64,000 bases of DNA from UBA4093 sp036676455 (lineage in GTDB: Bacteria > Cyanobacteriota > Sericytochromatia > S15B-MN24 > UBA4093). The position numbers and the translations under genes were made by a program. The stretch covers positions 44,676 through 108,675 of the forward strand of contig JAKFCW010000067.1 of the NCBI GenBank assembly GCA_036676455.1, in the 5' to 3' direction. Below, piece after piece: positions 59,177-64,000 of the stretch. The notes below the pieces were generated by a model. The model saw only the letters and a program-made list of their open reading frames with translations, had not been told where the DNA came from and did no database searches. Numbering within the stretch: position 1 is the first letter of the stretch; each line of letters begins with the position of its first letter.

Positions 59177-59947
59177 CTAATCCAGGTTGAAGGCGTTGGA
59201 CTCCATCTGGACGTTCAGGCGCGCGTTATCGATCTGGAGCCGCATCAGCAGGGTGTTGCCGCCGTAGAGTTCGCGGAAGGCCGGGGTGAAGGTGTCGACG
59301 TAGATGCCGAAGACCTCGTGGGTCACGCCCCGCAGCTTCATGGGGGAGTCCAGCTGGATGACGGCCACCGGGCGTCCCTTGAGCATGCCCTCGCTGAGGA
59401 GCTGGTGCTTGGCCTGCGCGTGCAGCAGGGTTGCGTAGAGCTGGTCCAGGGAGGTCTCGTTGATCCGGTAGCCGCGGCTGTCCTTGATCCGGTCGTCGGT
59501 GATGGCCAGGCTGGTCTTGAGCCAGAAGCCCATCAGCTTGGTCTTGACCGCGACATCCGAGCCGCCGTTCCAGACGAGCTTGGTACCGACGGTGCCGCCA
59601 TCGTTGGCCTCGAGGATCTCCATCGAGGTCTGCTTGGGCTTCTGGAAGCGGTACTTGGTCTTCATCGAGGTGGTGGTGCCGTTGTCCTTGCGGAAAAAGG
59701 CCACCAGGTCGCAGGCCACGTTGTTGTTGCGCGCATGAGCTTGCGCCACCAGCTGCATCAGCTGGAGCACGCGGGCCTGGTCCTGTTGAGGATTGTTGGC
59801 GCCGGGCTGGGGTTGGTTGAGGTTGAGGTCCTTGAGCTTGCCGCCGCGATCGACGACCTTGCCCGCAGGATTCACGCCGCACCCGGTCAGCACCATGGCC
59901 ACGAGCGCGAGACTCAGCAGGGATTTGACTCCGATGCCCTTTTTCAT
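59177..59947 (-). CDS. LolA-like outer-membrane lipoprotein-sorting domain lipoprotein
   Basis: A 256-residue lipoprotein: signal LLSLALVAMVLTGCG (Cys near 23), an Asn/Gln/Pro-rich linker, then a LolA/DUF-like unclosed beta-barrel with FFRKDNGTTTSMKTKYRFQKP, KLVWNGGSDVAVKTKLMGFW and RPVAVIQLDSPMK. Such lipoproteins handle lipids or envelope proteins in the periplasm. CAAGGAGAG precedes the ATG. The GNAT gene follows two bases after its stop, so the two are one operon. Confidence 0.78.
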   Translation of the reverse strand: MKKGIGVKSLLSLALVAMVLTGCGVNPAGKVVDRGGKLKDLNLNQPQPGANNPQQDQARVLQLMQLVAQAHARNNNVACDLVAFFRKDNGTTTSMKTKYRFQKPKQTSMEILEANDGGTVGTKLVWNGGSDVAVKTKLMGFWLKTSLAITDDRIKDSRGYRINETSLDQLYATLLHAQAKHQLLSEGMLKGRPVAVIQLDSPMKLRGVTHEVFGIYVDTFTPAFRELYGGNTLLMRLQIDNARLNVQMESNAFNLD

Positions 59948-60102
59948 GCTCCGCTCTCCTTGACCTGATCGGTGATGACGTGTGGACGGTTCGTTAACAT
60001 GATTGTCGTCCTGGAGGGGGGCAATTGTTCTTATCACCAGGTTAATCCTGGCGGAAGAACTGGTTAAGTCGGAGCGTGAAACCATGGAGCGTCAGGGGCG
60101 CT

Positions 60103-60150
60103 CAAGTCAGGGTGTTTGTAGGGCGGGCCTCCGCGCCCGCCACGGCTTCG
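60103..60150 (+). repeat. REP hairpin (family A)
   Basis: Perfect hairpin at 60122-60141 with a GTAG word directly before it. The left flank CAAGTCAGGGTG matches the units at 1476-1881, 58 kb away. It lies downstream of the aldehyde dehydrogenase gene. Confidence 0.92.
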
Positions 60151-60169
60151 ATCGGGTGCCAGGGGGTGC

Positions 60170-61651
60170 TCACCCCTGCATGTACATGGTTCGCCACTCG
60201 GTGTAGAAGTCGAGCGCCGACTGTCCCATCTCGCGGCCGCCGAAGCCCGAATCCTTGATGCCTCCGAAGGGCAGCTGGATCTCCGAGTAGATCGACGAGC
60301 AGTTCACGTGCAGCAACCCCGTCTCCGCCTGCTGGGCGTAAGCCAGTGCCGAGGCGATGTCGCGGGTGTAGAGGGCGCTGGAAAGCCCGTAGGAAACCGC
60401 GTTGGACACGGCGATCGCCTCGCTGAGATCCTCCACCTCGATGACGGCCAGCACCGGCCCGAAGATCTCTTCCTGCGCCACCGTCATCAGGGGCGAGACC
60501 CCCGTGATCACCGTCGGAGCGTAGAAGTAGCCGTCACGCTCCACGCGCTGCCCACCCAGGGCAACCTTGGCGCCTTCTTGCTGGGCGATCGCCACGTAGC
60601 GCTCCATCCGGGCCAGGGCGTCAGGGGCGATCACGGGGCCCACCTTGACCTCGGGGTCGAAGCCCGAGCCGACCCGGTAGCCGGCGGCGAGTTCTAGCAG
60701 CTTCGCAAGGAGTTCGGCCGAGACGCTACGCTGGACGATCAGGCGGCTGGTGGCCGTGCAGCGCTGGCCGCTCGAGCCCCAGGCGGCTGTGGCGATCTCC
60801 CGGGCGGCCAGGTCGAGGTCGGCGTCCTCCAGCACGATGGCGGCGTTCTTGCCACCCAGCTCGAGCTGGACCTTGGCGAGGCGCGAGGCGGCTGCGGCGT
60901 TGATCTTCTTGCCCACGGCGGTGGACCCGGTGAAGGAGATGGCACGGATCAGCGGGTGCGAGACGATCTCCTGGCCGACCGAGCCGTTGCCGTGGACCAC
61001 GTTGAGGACCCCGGGGGGCAGTCCGGCCTCCTGAAGGGCCTCGGCAAGAAGGACGGCGCAGAGCGGGGTTTGCTCGGCGGGCTTCAGCACCAGGGTGTTG
61101 CCGGCGATCAGCGCCGGGGCGGCCTTCCAGGCGGGGATGGCGAAGGGGAAGTTCCAGGGGGTGATCAGGCCGACGACGCCCAGGGGGCGACGCTGCGTGA
61201 AGGCCAGCATGTTGGGAAGGGCCGAGGGCACGGTCTGGCCGCCGAGGCGGCGGCCTTCGCCGGCGAAGTAGCGCATGACGTCGAGGCCGCGCCGGATCTC
61301 GACACGGGACTCGGCGAGCGGCTTGCCTTCCTCCCAGGTCAGGGCGTAGGCGAGTTCTTCGGCGCGGGCTTCGAGCAGGTCGACGGCGCGCTCGAGGATG
61401 CGGGCGCGCTCGGGCGCGGGCATGGCGCTCCAGGCGGGAAGGGCCGATTGGGCCGCCTCGACGGCCGCTTGCACCTCGGCGGGGCCGGAGGCCGGGAAGC
61501 GGGCGATGAGTTCTTCGGGGGACGCGGGGTTGAGCACCGGGAAGGTCGCGCCGGAGTCGGTCGCCATCCAGGCCCCGTCGATCAGGTTGAAGGCGTGGCG
61601 CGTCAGGGCGTCGCGGAGGCGCGGGGGGACGGTGGGGGTGGCGGTCAGCAT
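60170..61651 (-). CDS. NAD(P)-dependent aldehyde dehydrogenase
   Basis: A 493-residue aldehyde dehydrogenase with the expected motifs: FNLIDGAWMATDSGATFPVLNP, ITPWNFPFAIPAWKAAPALI, FTGSTAVGKKI, catalytic Glu in LELGGKNAAIVLEDAD and catalytic Cys in GQRCTATSRLIV, and LPFGGIKDSGFGGREMG at the end. The set resembles succinate-semialdehyde or alpha-ketoglutarate-semialdehyde dehydrogenases, but substrate cannot be fixed. The gene has no operon partner. Confidence 0.93.
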   Translation of the reverse strand: MLTATPTVPPRLRDALTRHAFNLIDGAWMATDSGATFPVLNPASPEELIARFPASGPAEVQAAVEAAQSALPAWSAMPAPERARILERAVDLLEARAEELAYALTWEEGKPLAESRVEIRRGLDVMRYFAGEGRRLGGQTVPSALPNMLAFTQRRPLGVVGLITPWNFPFAIPAWKAAPALIAGNTLVLKPAEQTPLCAVLLAEALQEAGLPPGVLNVVHGNGSVGQEIVSHPLIRAISFTGSTAVGKKINAAAASRLAKVQLELGGKNAAIVLEDADLDLAAREIATAAWGSSGQRCTATSRLIVQRSVSAELLAKLLELAAGYRVGSGFDPEVKVGPVIAPDALARMERYVAIAQQEGAKVALGGQRVERDGYFYAPTVITGVSPLMTVAQEEIFGPVLAVIEVEDLSEAIAVSNAVSYGLSSALYTRDIASALAYAQQAETGLLHVNCSSIYSEIQLPFGGIKDSGFGGREMGQSALDFYTEWRTMYMQG

Positions 61652-61776
61652 GGGCGCATCCTCTCTGGTGAAGGGAACAGCTCATTGTACCTCCACGGAC
61701 GCATCGGGGCGGCTCGTTTGGGTGAACGGGGGGCCGGGGTACAAGGGCAGGAGAGTTGCTGTGGGTTGAGGAGCGC

Positions 61777-62634
61777 ATGAAGAAGACCGTCCTGCTCGGC
61801 GCCCTGACCTGGGCGATGATGGCCCTTCCCGGGGCCGCCTATACCGTCAACCTGTCGAGTTCGTTCGTGCCGGAGTTCGGACAGTTCGAGATCCTCGAGT
61901 ACCTGAACTATTCTCCCTACGAGCTGAAGATCATCAACGGCGAGACCTTCATGGCCAACCCGGAGGACGCGCCGGGCTACCACTTCGCGGAGGCCTGGAC
62001 CAGCCTCGAGGTGGGGCTCGGCGAGGGCGTGAGCACGTCTCTGGTGGTGCCTTTCGACGTCTGGAGCCAGTTCGACGGCCAGGACGGGGCCTCGGGACTG
62101 TACGATCTCACCTGGACGCTGTCGCGCAGGCTCTGGGAGGCGGAGACCCATAGCGGCCGGGCCCGGCTGCGGGTGGACCTCGCGACGGGAAACCCCGACA
62201 AGGGGCTGGGAGCGGGAGTGCCGGGCCTGGGGTTCGAGCATGCCAGTGATTATAAGCTCACTCCGCAGCTCACGGCCTACCTGAACCTCAACTACTTCTA
62301 CCGCCTGCGCCAGACCAGGGTCGACGAGCAGGGGGCGCTGCTGACGAGCTGGTCCGGACAGCGCTTCCAGCTGAACTCGGCGCTCGAGTGGACCCTCAAC
62401 GACTCCTGGTCCGTGATTCTCGAGCAGATGGGCACGTGGCAGGAGCCCTCCCAGGAGAACCGGCAGCCGGATGCGGAATCGGGCTCGACGCTGGTTTTGC
62501 TGGCTCCGGGTTTGACCTGGACGCTTTCTCCGCAGCTGGCGTTTCAGGCCAGTGTCATGGTGCCGATGCTGCGTCAGGGGTACCAGGACGCCTACCGATG
62601 GAGCGCGATCTTCGGGACGGTCCTGGACTTTTAG
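61777..62634 (+). CDS. Outer-membrane barrel protein, phenol-degradation MetA-like
   Basis: A 285-residue exported protein with signal VLLGALTWAMMALPGAAYT. The mature part has long amphipathic strands (AEAWTSLEVGLGEGVSTSLVV, LTWTLSRRLWEAE, RARLRVDLATGNPDKGLGAG, LTAYLNLNYFYRLRQT) and ends FGTVLDF, with C-terminal Phe. The pattern of small-turn strands and RVDLATGNPDKGLGAG resembles the MetA/transporter-like barrel family. GAGGAG precedes the ATG. Cargo is unknown. Confidence 0.78.
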   Translation: MKKTVLLGALTWAMMALPGAAYTVNLSSSFVPEFGQFEILEYLNYSPYELKIINGETFMANPEDAPGYHFAEAWTSLEVGLGEGVSTSLVVPFDVWSQFDGQDGASGLYDLTWTLSRRLWEAETHSGRARLRVDLATGNPDKGLGAGVPGLGFEHASDYKLTPQLTAYLNLNYFYRLRQTRVDEQGALLTSWSGQRFQLNSALEWTLNDSWSVILEQMGTWQEPSQENRQPDAESGSTLVLLAPGLTWTLSPQLAFQASVMVPMLRQGYQDAYRWSAIFGTVLDF

Positions 62635-62843
62635 CGCGCCCGCGGCCGCGCCTGACTACCAAACTATCCCAGAAAGATTGGCCATCCGAGCCGAGCGGAA
62701 TCGGCCCCGGAGGGCGAATGCTACTTGGGTAGGCGAGTCGGATACCGGGGGCGCCCCCCCCATGGGTCCGAGAAGACTCCGGGAAACCTCCGGGAAGACT
62801 CCGAGATGGCTCCGGGATGGGCACGTGAAGGAGAAAGCGCAGG

Positions 62844-63128
62844 ATGGCCATGACCACATTTGGAACCAACCTCTTCCGAGTGGCGAGCACGTCCAATCCG
62901 GCTTCGGTGGCGGGCGCCATCGCGGGAACCATCCGGGAGAAGGGGCGCTGCGAGATGCAGGCCATCGGCGCGGGCGCGATCAACCAGGCCGTGAAGGCGA
63001 TCGCCATCGCGCGCGGCTACGTCGCTCCTTCGGGCATGGACCTGGTCTTCGTCCCGGCCTTCCTCGACATCGAGATCGGCGGCGAGGAGCGCACCGCCAT
63101 CAAGTTCGTGATCGAACCGCGCCACTAG
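62844..63128 (+). CDS. spoVS: SpoVS-family (stage V sporulation protein S) Alba-like protein
   Basis: A 94-residue protein matching SpoVS closely: VASTSNPASVAGAIAGTIREKG, AIGAGAINQAVKAIAIARGYV, APSGMDLVFVPAFLDIEI and ERTAIKFVIEPR. The fold is Alba-like and may bind nucleic acid. In Bacillus it affects spore-stage control, but it is also common in non-sporulating bacteria. AAGGAGA precedes the ATG. The upstream 200 bases carry short imperfect repeats of CTCCGGGA and no gene. Confidence 0.93.
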   Translation: MAMTTFGTNLFRVASTSNPASVAGAIAGTIREKGRCEMQAIGAGAINQAVKAIAIARGYVAPSGMDLVFVPAFLDIEIGGEERTAIKFVIEPRH

Positions 63129-63198
63129 CGTCGCGCCCCGCAAGCCCCATCGTCGGGAGCGGCTCGAACAGAGCCGCTCCTTGGCGTAACATCACGCG

Positions 63199-63276
63199 TC
63201 ATTCCCGCGCAGGCAGGAATCCAGCCCCCGGTGTCGGGTGACGCTCACTGGACTCCCGCTTGCGCGGGAGTGACGC
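63199..63276. repeat. Inverted pair of family C hairpins
   Basis: GTCATTCCCGCGCAGGCAGG and CCCGCTTGCGCGGGAGTGAC face each other over 78 bases. With the rplU promoter they account for the 63129-63463 gap. Confidence 0.8.
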
Positions 63277-63322
63277 CCAACCTGACGCCTCGGACGGCGC
63301 TCACCCCCTTGCTGGGAGCGTC

Positions 63323-63352
63323 TTGACGCCCTTAACCCTCGAATGATATGCT
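63323..63352 (+). promoter_or_regulatory. Candidate sigma70-like promoter of rplU-rpmA
   Basis: TTGACG, 18-base spacer, TATGCT. The 105-base leader before rplU could hold an autoregulatory structure, but I cannot define one. Confidence 0.55.
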
Positions 63353-63463
63353 GGAAACCTTGTTTTAGCACTGGGCGTGTACCGCTCAGACCCGGTTCTC
63401 AAGTGTCGCCCCGCGCGGCCACCGGTCCTGGCGTGTCTCGCAACGAGGAGGAAAAGCCCACTC

Positions 63464-63775
63464 ATGTACGCCATCATCGCCACCGGCGGCAAACAGATCC
63501 GGGTTGAAGAAGGCCGCTACGTCGAGATCGAGATGCTCGGCGCCGAGGTCGACGAGACCGTCACCTTCGATCAGGTGCTCCTGGTCTCCAAGGACGGCAA
63601 CATCACCATCGGTGCCCCCATCGTCAACGGCGCCAAGGTCACCGGCAAGGTGCTCCGCCACGGCAAGGGCCCCAAGGTCATCGTCTACAAGATGCGCCCC
63701 AAGAAGCACTACCGCCGCAAGAACGGTCATCGTCAGCCCTTCACCCGGGTGATGATCGAGTCCATCAGCCTCTAA
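63464..63775 (+). CDS. rplU: 50S ribosomal protein L21
   Basis: A 103-residue ribosomal protein with the L21 features YAIIATGGKQIRVEEGRYVE, VLLVSKDGNITIGAPIV and KMRPKKHYRRKNGHRQPFT. CAACGAGGAGG precedes the ATG. It is followed 18 bases later by rpmA, the usual order rplU-rpmA. Confidence 0.98.
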   Translation: MYAIIATGGKQIRVEEGRYVEIEMLGAEVDETVTFDQVLLVSKDGNITIGAPIVNGAKVTGKVLRHGKGPKVIVYKMRPKKHYRRKNGHRQPFTRVMIESISL

Positions 63776-63793
63776 GAAAGGACCCTCGCTCCA

Positions 63794-64000
63794 ATGGCAC
63801 ATAAAAAAGGGGTAGGCTCCACCCGTAACGGCCGTGACTCTAACGCGAAGCGCCTGGGCGTCAAGAAGTACGGCGGCGAGCTCGTCATCCCCGGCAACAT
63901 CATCGTTCGCCAGCGCGGCACCCAGTTCCACCCCGGCGACGGCGTGGGCATCGGCAAGGACTACACCATCTTCGCCACCGTCGAAGGCCGCGTGCAGTTC
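63794..64000 (+). CDS. rpmA: 50S ribosomal protein L27, N-terminal part
   Basis: The first 69 residues of L27 are present and run off the window end: MAHKKGVGSTRNGRDSNAK, then LGVKKYGGELVIPGNIIVRQ and GTQFHPGDGVGIGKDYTIFA. The N-terminus begins directly with MAHKKG, without the cleaved leader found in Firmicutes. AAAGGA lies upstream. Confidence 0.97.
   Translation, partial: MAHKKGVGSTRNGRDSNAKRLGVKKYGGELVIPGNIIVRQRGTQFHPGDGVGIGKDYTIFATVEGRVQF

Noticed and set aside
62635..62843. A gene between the barrel protein and spoVS
   Set aside because: Only short CTCCGGGA-type imperfect repeats are seen, with no start signal or family match.

Overview
The window is GC-rich (roughly two-thirds G+C), densely coded bacterial DNA with no mobile plasmid or phage functions. 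A TonB-dependent receptor, several short outer-membrane beta-barrel proteins ending in F or W, many lipobox lipoproteins and a LolA-like protein indicate a two-membrane cell. Adjacent cyanophycinase and cyanophycin synthetase genes, plus more than 25 copies of the octamer GCGATCGC (the HIP1 word typical of Cyanobacteria), point to the cyanobacterial lineage. No photosynthesis gene is present, so a non-photosynthetic relative such as Sericytochromatia is my best guess. That is inference from 64 kb only.

Layout. 1-2.5 kb: end of a TonB receptor, a beta-propeller lipoprotein, then a REP-type repeat array next to a REP-associated tyrosine transposase (RAYT). 2.5-13.2 kb: msrB and an ABC-F ATPase, rarA, a chemoreceptor without a sensor domain, a pseudo-receiver/zinc-ribbon protein, and a heterodimeric ABC exporter with one degenerate ATP site. 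13.3-21.4 kb: a secreted nuclease, cphB-cphA (cyanophycin turnover) and tdh-kbl (threonine to glycine). 21.4-30.6 kb: a YHS-domain protein with a long structured leader, a Ski2-like helicase, rnhB, and secreted or pentapeptide proteins of unknown role. 31-36 kb: a cell-surface block of lipoproteins and a barrel protein, then a tandem GspE-N-like repeat protein. 36.4-41 kb: csaB-like, wecG/tagA-like, ftsE, ftsX (envelope and division). 41-44.7 kb: a TipAL-type MerR regulator, then a two-gene module of a C39-like cysteine-protease protein and a small relative of its C-terminal half. 44.7-47.1 kb: riboflavin genes ribE-ribAB-ribH. 47.4-58 kb: an MMPL transporter and Coq4-like gene divergent from a tightly overlapped seven-gene acyl-AMP ligase/ACP/ketosynthase cluster. 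58-64 kb: GNAT, lipoprotein, aldehyde dehydrogenase, a barrel protein, SpoVS and rplU-rpmA.

Three dispersed repeat families fill most intergenic space: (A) a REP hairpin with core GGCGGGCCTCCGCGCCCGCC, probably served by the local RAYT and tandemly amplified at several sites with different unit lengths; (B) a 103-104 bp element present three times; (C) inverted pairs of an ATTCCCGC-type hairpin. Family A copies lie just upstream of four -10 promoter boxes, three of which are so close to the start codon that the mRNAs may be leaderless.

The two best candidates for undescribed biology are the FAAL-ACP-KASIII-ATP-grasp-reductase-lactonase-adenylate ligase cluster with its divergent MMPL/Coq4 pair (about 49.6-58 kb), and the C39-like protease/companion module (42-44.6 kb).
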